Part shown: positions 14,079-27,904 of the stretch, piece by piece
Layout: every line of letters starts with the position of its first letter
How positions within the stretch are numbered: position 1 is the first letter of the stretch
Source: Pipra filicauda
Lineage: Eukaryota; Chordata; Aves; Passeriformes; Pipridae
Direction of reading: 5' to 3'
NCBI RefSeq assembly: GCF_003945595.2
Contig: NW_024104665.1
Span: 773,651 to 837,650 of the forward strand
DNA: 64,000 nt
The notes under the pieces: generated by a model
The model's database searches: none
What the model saw: only the letters and a program-made list of their open reading frames with translations
What the model was told of the DNA's origin: nothing
Translations under genes and position numbers: made by a program

Positions 14079-14439
14079 TGCACGAGTTTGTTCTCTGAAA
14101 AGCTGCAGCATAAACTGTCAGGCATTTATACCTGCAAAAGCAAGTTTTGTTCCCACTCTTTTCCATGTTTACAACTGAATTCTTCTAAGAATAAGATCTG
14201 TACATGAAGAGAAGAGACAAAATGTTTAACAGGGAGGAGGGAGAGCTTGTGACAAAGGAGCACTATCAGCTTGAGGACAGACACTGCAGCTTTTGAGTGC
14301 ATGAATGTAAGAGAGCGGAACAGAGAGCTGAAGGCCAATGCATTTTCTTTCATTAGAAATCACACAGTGTAGGCAGTAATCCTTCCCGTCACTTATAGCT
14401 GTGCTTCCCTTGGACTCTAGACTTTCCCTGTGATCAGGA

Positions 14440-14630
14440 CAGGCAAAAAACATGAAATCAGTTAATTAGCCTTCCAGCTGGAAGCATTTTAATCTGCTGA
14501 TAAACAATCAGCAATTGGGAAGGGTGGAATGAAGCAGCTGTAATGCTTAATGATTTTATAGGGGTGTGTATATAATTAAATATCTTTTTTTTTTTAAACT
14601 GGTAAAATACTATTCAGGGAATTTAATCAA
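14440..14630. promoter_or_regulatory. Candidate conserved non-coding element
   Basis: A non-repetitive AT-rich block dense in homeodomain and forkhead-type words: TTAATTAGCC (14462), GATAAACAATCAGCAATTG (14499-14517) and CTTAATGA. The call comes from motif density; conservation was not tested. Confidence 0.25.
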
Positions 14631-17600
14631 TGTGTAACACATCTTTCAAGGATTTTGATGCTTTTTGTAAACTGCTTCCCTTACAATGACAAATTACTGA
14701 TCTGTCATTCCGGTTAGTTGGCCTTGCACTCTTACATGGTGCAGACAGACGAGGCATGTAATTTCATTCCTACTTGCTTTGTACACTTTTCCTTGGCCTG
14801 CTGGCAAAAGCCCTCTGGTGCCAGGTCTCACATTCCAGCTGTTGTGCATTTATCTTACTAGTGGACAAATACTTTATCATACCATAACTTTTTTTGGAAT
14901 GGGGCTGCAGGGCAGACAATGTTTGTGGGAAAATCTGCCGAGTCTGGCTGTCCCTTCTGACGTGCTACAGGATGAAGTGGTTTGCCTCCTGCCATTTAGA
15001 AAGGTCACAAACAGACATATTTGGCTAAAGACCACCAAAACCAGTTTGCTGAGCCCAGTTTCTGCGTGTCCCTATTAGACACAGCAGCACCGTATGCTCA
15101 GAGATACGAATGCTCCTCACCTGTCAATGCTTTGCTGTTTGCAATATGTAGCTGCTCACAATCTCACTTCTCTCACTGTAATTGCCTTCTGACAGCTACC
15201 TGTGTTTCCTCATCCATTTCCCCCTTTCCCAGTGAAACCTGAAAACAGGTGAAACTTGCTCAGTGTCAGATTTCACTTCCAAATTGAAATTCAAAGCCAA
15301 AAGAAGCCCCGGGTCTTCCAAGGTTCACCAGTCTCTAGTCAGCCTAAGACTCAGAGTCATTCAAATGTAAATCAATTTAGGGCAGTACCTGGAAGTAATG
15401 TGACTCAGACTTTCCTCATTGTTTTTGTCTGCACTTGCCTTTAAAAATATTAATTGACTTAGAATTTTTCTCCTTCCTATTTGCATGTCCTCTATGAAAT
15501 AGAATATGTTGCTTTTGTTATTACATCAAGGGCTTGACACATCTTAGTCACAGGACAAATGCTTACTTTTTAAAGAGTGGCATACTGATATAAGTTAAAA
15601 TGTGTGACAGAAATTTACATAATTTGTAACTGTGTCCAAGACAAACCTTTCACTGAATTGAGTTTTGTTTGGGTGAAAATAAACGGGTATGGCCAATTAG
15701 GCAGAGAGTCTGTACACAGAAATTATTTTTGGTAATTTAATTTATTTTTTTTTAAAGAAAGAATACTGATGGTAGTTTACTTTGGATAATTCTGCTAAGC
15801 AGCTGGACTTTGAGGAGATTATGTAATATGAACTAATTGCCAAACTTCTGATGTTTGTTCCTTGCTAGCCATAATTTAATTCTATATTAAAGTTTCTGGC
15901 TTTCACCCCTAGTTCCAATGATTTGTGCTTTGTGTAGGGCCAGGGATGGTGAGTAAACAGTAACTATGGTAATCCTGAAACTCCTCTATTCCTATGCCAG
16001 CCGTGTGACCCATCAATGTCCTAGGTGTGTATTAGAGTTGCCTTAAGGCTGTTCTAACTTATGGCTGCTCAAGTCCCACAGGAATATTCACACAGCTGGG
16101 AAGAACAAGACTGTCATTACTGCAAAAATTTTATTTATTGTTTCAGAGTACTATTTATGCCAGCCATATCTCACATTTATTTTTAAATCAAGGTTTTTTA
16201 AAATGGTATTGTCGTAAAGAATTCAGACAGTTAAAAACATGGGAGCTACAAAACTTGTCAGAGCCCCGTATATTGAAGATATCCAATTCTATACACGAGC
16301 TGTGTTAAATATAGCAATGGGAAAAGCAGGGAAAGCACCCATGTGATAAGGCACCAGCTGTGAACAGTTTGGTGGTCTACAAAAATGCTTCTACTGTTGC
16401 AACTGCTGGAGCAGTGACTCGAGGCGGGGGGGTGGGGGGTAGCTGGGGTGAGGAAAAGTCATGGTAAGAAATCAGAACAAAAATGCAAACACAGGCCCAG
16501 CCACAGAGGCATGTTTTATCACTGTTTGAGACTATGATTTTTTCCAGCATATCAAAATGACTGTCCCACACTGTTCCGGTGAGATCTACCCTGAAAGTTC
16601 AACATTTGGTCAGTCCCAGAAGGTCTCACCTGGTGCCTGTGGTGGGAGTGGAAGTGTGAGAGCAGAGATAGGTTGCTATATCATATCTGATGAAAGTTTT
16701 TGATAGGAGAAAAGAACTCTGTTCTTGATTCCTATGCTATTCTTAGAGAAACTAATGTTTTGGTCACAGCTGAGGCTCGACTTCTTTCTTTGCTTGACCC
16801 TTGGGAGGGTCACAGACAGGTCCTGAGGCAGTATGCTGACATCCACGAGGCAATTTAGCCTAACAAACCAAGGGGATGGAGATGGTGGAGGCAGAATGAT
16901 GGCCTGTGTTTGCAGTTCTTACTCCCCTCTGAGGCGTTCAGCCAGCCTTACAGCCCTGCTCCATGTTATCTGTGCTGTCTTTAACATTGAATTAGGCTGG
17001 ACCTTTCATTCATACTCACAGTTGTTAGTGTAGCCCTGGAGTTGCTTCTTTTCCCTCTCCCCATCCTTCTACCACCTCATCCTTTAAATAGAACTAGTAT
17101 TGCGATCTCCTTTTTGATCCTTGGAGTAGTTAAAGTGTTGCCATTATTCCTGAAAGAGTGTGGAATACAGATGCAGATTTAGTTACGCAGTGAGAGATTG
17201 GTTCTCCTTTTCCTGGGTGGGTAGCCATAAAGCAACATGAGAGAATGACACACTGACATAAAGTGCACAGAAAAGAGCAGTGTATAATAAATACTTCTTC
17301 AGTGCAAATTCATGGAATCTGCTGGCTCCTCCTTGGGCATCTGAATGGAGACCCCAGGGCTGGTGAGCATGGGCAACATGCATCTGACTATGGGGTAGAT
17401 ATTGACCTTGCCAAGAACTTCACATCTCCTCTTGGACTCTACAGCCCTTGCAAATGAGTAGGCACAACAAGAACTAGGGTTTTCCTTCAGTCCCTTTCTG
17501 TCTGCTGTGGTAGCAACACAGGACCTCACCAGCTTAATTGACTCGCTCATTCTTTTTAGCATAAGCACCTCTCGTACATCTTCAGATGTATGGATCTTCA

Positions 17601-20089
17601 CATACAGTCTCCTCCTTTTGCAAAGTGAAGAGTGCCTGGATGAGATTTCATTGCCTGGCAGCCTTTACAACCACCAGAACAACTGAGGAGTCACAGGTGG
17701 AGTCACATGTATTTCCTACAAGCACATCCTGCCAAAGGGAAAACTGAAATTGAGCCTCTGGTCCCATCCATTCTGCAGCTGACCGATCCCCTAAGGGATA
17801 GAGCGATCTCCCTTTTCGCCTAGCAAAAGCCCATATTCAACTTGGTGGCCTTATACTCCTACTGCTGTCATTTCCACCTCTTCTCTGAAACCATGAAACA
17901 TCAGGCTGTGGTGTCCTTGAGCATGGAGGACACAAACCCTAGGGTCTCTTTGCTGTAACTGGATGTAGCAGGCATCTCAGCATGGGTACAAGACAGCTTA
18001 AAGGACTAATGATTAGGACATCCTATGCAGATATGCAGGGATGTGGGATAAGATTTTCACCATCCCAAAGAAATTCCATAATCTACGAATACTCCTGTCC
18101 ACTTCTCATCCTGCCTCTCCTACAAACGGTGGTTTATCAGAATTTGAAAGTCTGTTTCAAAGGACACTTGCAAGAAATCAAAAACTGATTTGGGTGAGTT
18201 CTGTCTGTGGCTTGGGTATTTTCCCCTTAGCTTGATTTGAACTCATTTATTCTGCAGGAAAGAAATCATTTGGGAAAAATAATAGTGAAGGACAGGGTAC
18301 CAAACTTTCCTCTCTGTCTGATAAGTCCCATTCATTGCTTCCTTTATTGTCTACTCATTCTGTATAATTCACTAGAAACTTTTTTGCCATTAATTATTGA
18401 CTGGACCATTAAAAGAACAAACAAGGTCTACAGAAAAAATCCCTGCATTGGATATTACAGCATGTCCCCACCGGCTTTGGTACATTGAGTACCTTGTCTC
18501 TGAGTTTCACTGTGTGCTCCATCAGAGCCACCAGTGCCTTTGTCTGGCTGCACCAACCTTGTGCCCACCTCCTGTGTCTGCAATGAGCAAACCTGTGTGA
18601 AGCATCAGGTTCAGAAGAAGAGCAAGAAGAGCAATGCAATTGCTGACTTATGCACAGGAAACCCCTTACTCTCACATCCAGAAAAGATGTTTCTTACCAA
18701 CCATCTTTAATGTAATCTGAGCTAATAGGTACTCAAAAAAGAAAGAATGCTTATTTGCCCTGTAACCTCAGTGGTTCTTTGAGCTATTGTAGCCACCATG
18801 GATCTGCTGTCTATTTATATCATGATTTATCTGTTCCCTCCATTTTCTCAGAGCTCTCAAATAGCTGGCTGAGGCACCCAGAGGACTGTGAATGCTGGCA
18901 AGACCCCTGGAGGGGCGATGTATGCAGTGCTGGAACATCCTGCTGGCATTCCAAACTGATGTTCATGTTGACTCACAGGAACTGCAGCAAGCAATTGTGC
19001 GGTTCACATTTACACTAATAAATAGGAATTCGTCTAAGTAGATGATGATAGTAGGTAATATGACGCAAAAAACAACCAGCTTGAACTCAAACTATTCATT
19101 TAATTGGCAGGTTCTTTAGTTTGTTTCCCAACGATCTAAAGAACTCCCTCACACATTTTGACCCAAGTATGTCAGTAAGGTGTTCCCGCTTCAAATTCAC
19201 CACATTCACATTCACCACCTGCATGTGGTGGATTTGCTTTTCATGCACCTGCTGTTACTGTTAGGTTTCACTGACGAGCTGAGGCAAAGATTTTCTCTTC
19301 TGAAGAGTTATCGAATTACATTTAATTTCTCATGCTTTATACTTGGCTCTCTGGAAGACATCTCAGGTTCACAGGCTTAATGCCTGAGTGATCCACAGAG
19401 CCCCATTTCCTGCACATTTCAGTGCTCCAGGTAACAAAAGTCATCTCTCTCTGGTCTCTGAAGTGGAAAAGCTAACTGTTCCCTTCAGAAAGAAACCCCC
19501 TTTTGTTCCTACTTTATTACTTATGACTAACAACGTTATGAAGGGTTTGCATTTGTACCTCTGCTCTTGCTGCTGCTGCTGGAGTGTATCATAGTGTGTG
19601 TTCATAGGCTCTTTGCTACCCTCCCAAGCAAATGTGCTCTTCACAGCATCACGTTGGACTTCATGGTACATGCCATGTTTCAGGCAAAATCCTGACTTCT
19701 TTGATGAGAGCGTGTGTCCTCAGCAGTCCAGGTGACTCTTTCCTCCTCAGGGAGGATTACCCCCACAACCTTAAGGATGGGTTTCAGAAAGCAAAAGGTA
19801 CAGCTATGGTCTCTGCCTAGGGGGAGAGTTATCGCCAGTTCACCACTGTCTGGAATTGCTTGTTATTGATTCCTCTAAATTGTCTTATTTGTCTGAGGGC
19901 TGCCCAGATGAACAGCAGACACTTGAGAACTCTAAATAGGAGTCAGCCACAGAGTTCAGAGATTAATCTGTCCCTTTGGGGTGCTGAGCAGCCAGCAATA
20001 CAAACAGCTTGTTGCAAGAGACTTAACAATGCAGAACAGCTGATTTCAGATTCATCCATTGAAAACATACATTCATGTTGCTGGATGTT

Positions 20090-20600
20090 GGAATAACGCT
20101 AAATCATTTTAATCCAAACCACATTTGAATACAACTCCCACAGTTTAAAGGGCACTGAATTAATCTTATGAGTAACGGAGTTGCCTTGTAAAATGCATTT
20201 GTGTGATGTTGTAAGAAACTTATAAGAAACTTGACTGTGAAGGGGGCAGCTCTTTGAACTTGTAAACGCTCACTGTTTAGAAATATATAGCTGTTTGAAC
20301 ACGAATCTAAATGCAGCAGAATTCAAACAAACTGTTCTTCTGCTTTCCCATATTTTAATGTGCTCATCAGTGAATATTTATGTATGAACCCTGCAGTAGA
20401 GCACAGTCGTCATTTCTCAGCTGTCTCCAATTGGCAGATCGATGAAAAATTTGGTGTGCTCCCACTCTATTGAAAAAAGTAACTAACAGGCTGCTAGGTC
20501 GTTTTCTCTCAACATTAATCCATCATTATCACCTGAAGTGCATTACTTTGAAGACTGAAGAAGGTCCATATTTCAACTTAAATGATGCCTAACAGGTATA
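20090..20600. promoter_or_regulatory. Candidate conserved non-coding element
   Basis: Non-repetitive block with retained CpGs and words such as CCAATTGGCAGATCGATG (20428-20445). It includes a direct repeat of a 10-mer (CTTATAAGAA / ACTTATAAGA region at 20215-20232). The texture suggests a desert enhancer; not tested. Confidence 0.22.
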
Positions 20601-20801
20601 AGCTTGACATTTTCAGTTCCCACTAAAGCTTAAAGAGCTGACAACATTTTATTTTTTGGAGAATATATCTTTCCCTCCTCAAGGATTTCTGTAAAAATAC
20701 CTAGCAGTAGGCCTGCCTTTATGCTAACCAGAGAAGTCTAGTTAGTTATTCAAAAATACCTTTATTTTTTAGGGCTTTAAATTATCATTGTGTTAGAAGG
20801 A

Positions 20802-20973
20802 TTTTTTTCTTTTTTTTTTTTTTCTGTTAATTCATAGTATTTTTGTGTTTGGGTTGTTGTTTGGTTTGGTTTTTTGTTTGTTTGGTTTTTTGTTTGTTTG
20901 TTTTGTGTGGTTTTTTGTTTGTTCGTTTGTTTTGTTTTTGGTTTTTTGGCTTTTTTTGTTTTGTTTTTTTTTC
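20802..20973. repeat. T/G-rich (GTTT)n-type tract
   Basis: About 170 bp of TTTG, TTTGG and T-run units, the longest such tract in the window. Frames across it encode only F/V/L/C-rich low complexity. Confidence 0.85.
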
Positions 20974-22135
20974 CTCAATTGTAATCAAAATCTTCATGAT
21001 CTTGGAAAAGAAGGGGGATACTGGTAGATAAGCTTTGTTTGAGGAGGAAATCCAGGAGTCTGGATTTGCAGCAGGCAGATGGGTTTCAGCCTGGATCTGT
21101 CACCTAGCAGAGGTAAAGGAAGGCAGTAGCCTCTTTTGGGTGAAATGGCAGAAATGATCTCTATGGAAATCCTTTTGGAGGTATAATGTGGGTTCCTCAA
21201 ACTCGCTGTGGACCAAATCCTGCTCTGTGTGGACATCACGACTGTCACAAACAGAAGGACTGGGAGTCTATACCCAGAAAGAATTTGGAGAGGGATCCCA
21301 TTCTATTAGAATGAATTCAGCCCTTCCTTGCCTTTCCCCCAAGGCACACGTAGACAAAAATGCATGCCAGGCGTAATACAGTTGCCAAAGGTTGAGAATG
21401 TTAAGTTCAGTCAGGTCTCAAGAACCTGCAGATGTTTCAAATCAAAATGTTACCTTAATAGGAATAATGAGGTGTTAGAGAGAATATTTTTGTCTGTGCC
21501 ATTTGAATGGGAAAACCTATCTTTTCTCTAACCCGGGCATTCTGGTTATCTGAGATCTTCAGCTCAAGCTTCTTCCCATAAGTTATCTGGAGAAGAAAGC
21601 TGGTGATTTTTCTCTGCAACAATGATGGGTAGAATTTACTACCTTTAAAATGTCCAGATACAGAGTGAGGTGTTCTGAACAAATGTCATGTTGTCTGTTT
21701 CCAGCACTGCTTGGCCAGGGTGCAGGGACTGCTCATGATATATACTCCCCAGCTCCAGGCAGCAGGTGCTGAGCTGCCCATTGTAGGAGAAAATTTGGGA
21801 AAACATACTCGCAGATGCATTTTATTTCACCTTGGGCACAACAAAAGCATGTCTTCCAGCAATCAGATGACTCTTGTCTTGATCTGTCACGTAGGGAAGA
21901 TGGTAGGTCCTTTTCAGAGAAGAGGAAGGAGCTGCAGCTGTTAGAACCCGCTGCTTAAAAGGTCATGGGAGAAGAGGGAGAGCATTTCTACACAGCTTTC
22001 CGCTCTTCCTGGAAGAGTCCTCAGAGCCCCAGTCACAACTTTTGCTGGATGTAATTCACTCTCTGCTTAACTTCGAGGATTTTTTCCTCCTTGCTCTACC
22101 ATTCCTTAGAGAATATACCTCATGCTGAGTAGTTT

Positions 22136-22160
22136 TGCATAGTTAATTATTAACTATGCA
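22136..22160. repeat. 25-bp palindrome (12-bp arms, 1-base centre)
   Basis: Arms TGCATAGTTAAT and ATTAACTATGCA flank a single T. The dyad pairs two homeodomain-type TTAAT half-sites. Confidence 0.95.
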
Positions 22161-22188
22161 TTATTTCAAAAAAGTGCTTTGAAATAAT
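22160..22188. repeat. Inverted repeat, 11-bp arms, 7-base loop
   Basis: Arms ATTATTTCAAA and TTTGAAATAAT flank AAAGTGC. It starts at the last base of the preceding palindrome. Confidence 0.95.
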
Positions 22189-25100
22189 TTCTTTTTATTT
22201 ATTTTGGGGGAAAAAAGGAGGAAAAAAAACTTTTCCCACCAATTATAGTTTCCTTTACTAACATTTTGCATGCGATTGTTGTTTTATGGGAAATTACACA
22301 GCTCGTTAAATTACGGAATAATTGGTATCCAAGAGTGTAATCAAATCACAGGCTATAAATAAAAGGAATTTTAAGGTACAAAATCTTCATTGATCCTGTG
22401 TCCAAGATATCCAATTTTTTGATGCATCTTGCCAGCTCTGCAAGCTGTACTTTACCTACTTTGCTTGAAATGATTACTCATCAGAATAACCTATTCCTAT
22501 GGATAGCAGAATATAAAACATTTTTAAACATGCTGTTTTAATATCGTATGAACACACTGACCTCTTAAAGGATATTCTCAAAAGTATGAAGACAAACAGA
22601 ACAATAACATTTATAAGTAGAAAGGCTGAAAGAAGATAGGCAATTGAACAAGAGTACCAGTTTTTTAACCTGGAACTTTGTACAGCTTTTTTAGAAATTA
22701 CTGATGTATATTTTTTTGTCTTCCACAAGTTTTAAAACAACACTAATCTGATTCTGTTTTTTCTACCCATCTAGATTTATACTGCATTCCTCAGTATGGT
22801 AGCTTAACCTTATTATCTCAAAGCTTCATATCTATTCGGATATATCATCATTAGGTGATAGGTGGCCTATAAAAATAAAATTCAGTAAGATGAGGTTGTA
22901 GCTACATATATAATGGTCTGATCCTTATGAGACATTATGAATTTATTTCTACTGTCTCTGTTGGTGGTGCACATCAGCCAAAGAGCTGACAGTAAGTACT
23001 TAAGACCATTTAAGTATATAAATATATATGGAGAGGGACATATAAATATATACATATACATATTGAGAGACATAAATATGGACATATTCTGATGCTGTCC
23101 TTTGAAGAAAAGGCTTCAGAGGAAAGCTTGGGCTCCTCTGAGGATGAGGTAGAGTACCTAGTAAAAAGGGTCAAACCTAGGCTTGAAACCCAGTATTTTT
23201 TATAGAAGGAAAACCATGGATTAATCATATGTGCATGTATCTATAAACACATATGCATGTATATCTTTAGATCAAAATATATCTTTAATTCCATGCACTG
23301 AAGGCAGAAGATGCATCCAGGCAGGTAACATTGGCCAGACTTGTATTAATGTCCCAAGTGTCTGCCAAGTGAAAATCTGCTGAGACTCCAAGAGTGTAAA
23401 CATGGTGCTCTATCTCTGCCTCCCTCAGTCTTCTTGACAGAAAGGACACGCTGCTCGGAGTGCCTCTTTCATTGTGTTAGAGCTGAGACCTCTGAGGGAG
23501 TATCCATAGATATATCATTTCTATTCTTCCCACATGTTTTAAAATCCACACTCCAAACCCTTGTGCATTGTCCGTTTCTGTCCATCATTCACAACCAAGA
23601 GAAATGAAGGGCTGTGAATAATGGTAATGTAAAAAGCAGCCAGCAAATGTAATCTACAGTGATGCTGGGTGGGGAGCAGCATCTCTGACTGGACTTGGCT
23701 TGCGTTTATATGGGCTGCTATTAATAATAAACAAGAGTCTCTACTCCTTTGCCACATGATAAGCATCATGTTCAGGATAGAGTTTCAAGGTTTGGATCTG
23801 TCATTGAAGCCTCTGAAACAATATATACATGACCAAAATAATTTGGACTCTTAAAAATAAAACTATTCTGCAAAGTCCACTACAGAGCCAGGTGCTGCTG
23901 CCGTCAGAGCAGCATTTTACAGGCTCTCCAGAGGAAAAAGGTCACACTTGGCTGGGGTTGTTTTCAGTACTCAGCTTCCCTTTGGTAATATTGTTAGACA
24001 TGGAGAATATTTAAACAGGGTTTATGGCAACTGGCAAATCAATTGCCTTGAAATGATATGTATAACAAGGGAACTAAGGAAACGTTAAAAATATAATCCT
24101 AATCTAAAGCATTTGACATGTTTTCTGGACAGTAGTTTGGTATTACCCAGATGTATGCTCACAGAGCTGTCTGTGCAAATCAAAAACATCCATCATACTG
24201 AAATGAGTTTAATTATGAAAGTTTTGCTTTTCTAGTCAAGTTTTAATTTCAGTTATTCTTGATTTCACACTGCTTAGCCTCTCCTTTTACATTACATTCT
24301 GCCGCACATCCACCACACTAAAGTTGTTGGAATCACAAATGCAAAAGAACACAAAGCTGATTGCTAAAGATAGAGGTGAAAATCTTCAATCCCCTATGTT
24401 TCTAGCAGAACGCATTACTAAATCACTGCAATATTTTTATTTTTCGAATTTATTGAATCAGTAAGACTAGGGTGGTGCATGTGTTGTCAGATCCCAAGGA
24501 CACTTGAGACCTTCCACCATCTCAGCCTGCAGTGCAGTTTGGACAGACTGCTTCTCTGACGCCTTAGCATCTCTGTTTCATCCTGCCAACACACTGATCT
24601 TTCCGAGGTGAGCACTGACATTTAGTAAAACAGGTACAAAACCAAGAAGACAATAGAAAGATTATATTTATAATGGTAGTTTCTTGTTTGTCCTAATTTG
24701 TTGCCCGGCTCAGGGATTCAGCTGGCCAGAACTGTGCTGTAAACAGGTTTAGGGTCAAACTCCATGGGAACATGATGCCTCTTGGGTTCCCATATGTCAG
24801 ACCTGCTGGACTGTGTGGGAAGACATCTGCATGTGTTAAGAAGCTTCACTGCAGCCTGGAATAGTCTCCAAGGGCTACTCCTGGTTCAAAACTTGGGAAC
24901 AGTGTCATGCTGGCTTTCTATAACACGTAAGTAGTAAAATTAGATAATTCCAGGCTGATTACTTACCATTTTTCCATTGAACAATTTACCTTGATACAAC
25001 ATATATTTAGCTGTGGCCCTTCTCATCTGAGACCTTTGAAAGAATTTAATTCATCCATGGAAAACCTTGAAGACTGTTGGGCTTGGCTGAAATCTGTATT

Positions 25101-25595
25101 CCTACAACAGAAAAGTTCCTTAATCCTTTAAACAAATTGTAATTAAATGAATAATATTCTCTTTTAAAATAGCTATTTCAAATTTAAGATGCTGCTGAAA
25201 ACTCTCTTTGGAAATTCTAGGTTAAAAAAACCCCCTTGCCATAAAGTGAAGAATATAAAACCAGCTTTAAGCAGCTCTGTTGTGCTTGCAAGTAATTATT
25301 TGAAGCGCTAGCTTGGGATGCTAGTGCCCAGCATGCCTACCTGACTGGCACTGGACTGCCTATCCCTACAGCAGCTGCAGAGAGTAGCATATTATCTGTG
25401 AGGGAGGACTACCACAGCACAGCAGTGACAGTGGCCACAGTGACCTGTAAAAGAAGAACAATGAAATATCATCGCTTGCTTGCTCCTCTCACAAGTTTGG
25501 GAGATCTCACTTGGGATTTCCAGTCCTCCGCAAAGACCTAATTAAATGCCATGTTAGTTAATGTGAACAAATTATGTAAGCAGAAAGAATAATTT

Positions 25596-25619
25596 ATTTA
25601 TATATATATATGTATATAC
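25596..25619. repeat. TA microsatellite
   Basis: TATATATATATATG run in an AT-rich context. Confidence 0.85.
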
Positions 25620-27675
25620 ACCAGGTAATATTATTATTGGAAAAAACATGCAGATATTTAGATTCTCTTCAGAGTGATGTCATTGGTGAGCTTTTCTAAA
25701 TTTTTGGGAGGAGCACACCTATACTCAGGGGACCCTCAGCATTACTGTTGGCCAGTAACTTGCTGTCTTTAGGGCTGCAGAGGAAATAGAAAACAGCTGT
25801 AATTAACAGATATGAGTTTATACACTCTCTGCAGAGTCCTTAAGGAGCTGGGATTTACTAGTGGTTAAAGACAAGTAGTTTTGCCCTGGTTACTGAATGT
25901 AAGTATTTGAAGCAATACCTGACTTCTCACTTTTCTGTCCTTGAGGAACTGAACTGTTGACAGTAAGAATTTATATAAATTAATTTTTTTACTTCTTAAA
26001 TTTCATTATAATGAAGGCACTTTTTTAAAGCTAGTACTTTTAGAAGTGTATAGCCTTACATAAACTATAAGATGCTTCTGAAGGTTTGTGGGTACCTTTG
26101 ACTCTATTGGTGGTCTTCACATGCAGTTGAAGAAATATAGGGAGGGGGTGAAGGATTAAACAATAAGGTCATGTGAAGTTCTCTTAATAACTGATGATCT
26201 TGCAGTTCAGTATATGACAATTTTTACAATATAAGTGTAAGCTGGGATATATAGAGTGATGCAGGAGACCACAGCATCTCATAAATATAGCCAGCTTTTT
26301 TTTCTGTGTACCTTGGGGAATTTATGGGGTGCTGAAACATGAAGTGCTGGATAGTCCATAATATAGAGTAATAATGTTTCTACGTTAATTTTCAAACAAT
26401 CCTAAAGATTTTAATTTAGTTTATTATTTCTAAATTTGTTCTGGCAGTAACCATTCTTCCTGTGATGTTTCATATTTGATAAGGCATCTTTCTTTTTTTC
26501 TCTTGTTATTTGATATCCAAGTAAGTTTATTTTAAGAGTACAATTTTTTTTTCATTTTTAAAAAATGTAAATAAAGCAGAATGGACACAGGTTTTTATTC
26601 CCAAAAGCCACTTATACAATTTATTTCACACATCACAACAAAAATCCTGTTTTTGTAATGAAAATACAGTTACTACCCCAAGCAAGGTTAAACTGTGCAG
26701 CTACCCTGATAGGCTTCAGGGTAAGTGGATTATTAATATTCACTCTAATCAATTCCTGTGAATAGTTAAACAGAGCTCAAGGTAGCTTTAAAACAGTGTG
26801 AATTTTCATAGTTGCTGTGAAACCTTCTAAATGAGAACCTGTATCCTTCAGGACAGTAAGGGGAAGATTTCAGCCCGCCTTCCACTCTGACACCTTATTT
26901 GTAACATAATTGTTTTATTGAACTTTTAATTTTGTTTTCTACATTTGTTCGGAGCTAGCCACTGTAACTTAATATAGTATGGTTTTATTACTACTGCTAA
27001 ACTTCCTCTGCCCAATAAAAGCTGGACAGGTGGCTAGCCACCATTTTATGAGCAGTTAACCATTTAGCACATCACCACTAGTTTTGCATTAGCACCAACC
27101 CTGGGATTCATTACATGGTTCAGAAATCTAATGCATTATGGCCCAGCAGGGTTCACCTCAGGCAGAGTTCTGTTTGATTTTTACTCTTGGTATGGATACA
27201 AAAGGTCAACAGTCTTGTAAGAGGCATGGTTACAGTAGACAGCTTATATTTGGACCAGCTCTGTACACTTGCAATGAATCCAGTTAGTGAAAAGTGCTGA
27301 ATGACATCAAACCAGAGTCTACCATCCACTCTACGAAGGTGCAGATGCAGCCTGGCTGTCTGAGGTGTAGCCCTTGCTGGGAGGGTGCTTCCCATCCCAG
27401 AAGGGTTTAGGGGAGGGGGGAAAAAACTCAAACAAAAATGAAATTTACTTAAAGACTGTTTGTTTCTGTTGAGGATATCACAGAAAGGGATACTTAAATC
27501 AAATGTATGAATACCGCAGTAAATTAATTTGGTTTGATTTCGCTTTCATATTCCTGTCTAGATATCCTTTTAACTTACACTCCTGTAGTAAACTTGTGGA
27601 ACAAGAGATCATTTTAAATCTATCTATTCCTTAATCTTTGAATAACAGCAGGAAAAGATGGAAGTACAGTCATGT

Positions 27676-27904
27676 TCACAGAATACCACAGAATATGCTG
27701 AGTTGGAAGGGACCCACAAGGATCATCAAGCCCAGCTCCTGGCCCGGCACAAGACCATCCCTAGCAGTCACACCATGTGCCTCAGAGTTTTGTCCAATTG
27801 CTTCTTGAACTCTGTCAGGCTTGGTGCTGTGACCACTTGCCTGGGCAGCCTGTTCCAGTGCTCAGCCACCTAAACCTTCCCTGACACAACTTTGGGCCAT
27901 TCCT
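27676..27904 (-). mobile_element. CR1 LINE 3' fragment
   Basis: The reverse complement of a CR1 3' end: CACAGAATACCACAGAATAT, GAGTTGGAAGGGACCCACAA, GGATCATCAAGCCCAGCTCC, GTGACCACTTGCCTGGGCAG. It is closely similar to the copy at 34.76 kb, including the duplicated CACAGAATACCACAGAA terminus, so both belong to one subfamily. A SINE abuts its truncated 5' end. Confidence 0.93.

Larger units (their letters stand above)
22090..22400. promoter_or_regulatory. Candidate conserved element containing a double palindrome
   Basis: AT-rich unique DNA with homeodomain cores (TTAATTA), ATGCAT/TATGCA half-octamers, a TGCATGCGATTG word (22267) and a few retained CpGs. It contains two adjacent perfect inverted repeats, listed separately. 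Regulatory function is inferred only. Confidence 0.3.
10647..27675. other. Long gene desert segment
   Basis: Seventeen kilobases without a recognisable gene or a clear interspersed repeat. It contains AT microsatellites (13.6, 23.0 and 25.6 kb), a GTTT-rich tract (20.8 kb), perfect inverted repeats (14.05 and 22.14 kb) and several blocks that look like conserved non-coding elements (about 14.44-14.63, 20.09-20.60 and 22.09-22.40 kb). The low density of interspersed repeats is typical of regulatory deserts but is also normal for birds. Confidence 0.55.

Noticed and set aside
17190..18250. Possible ERV or processed pseudogene with a 100-codon minus frame (17299-17601)
   Set aside because: I could not identify LTR ends, a primer-binding site or any recognisable protein; the impression came from base texture only.
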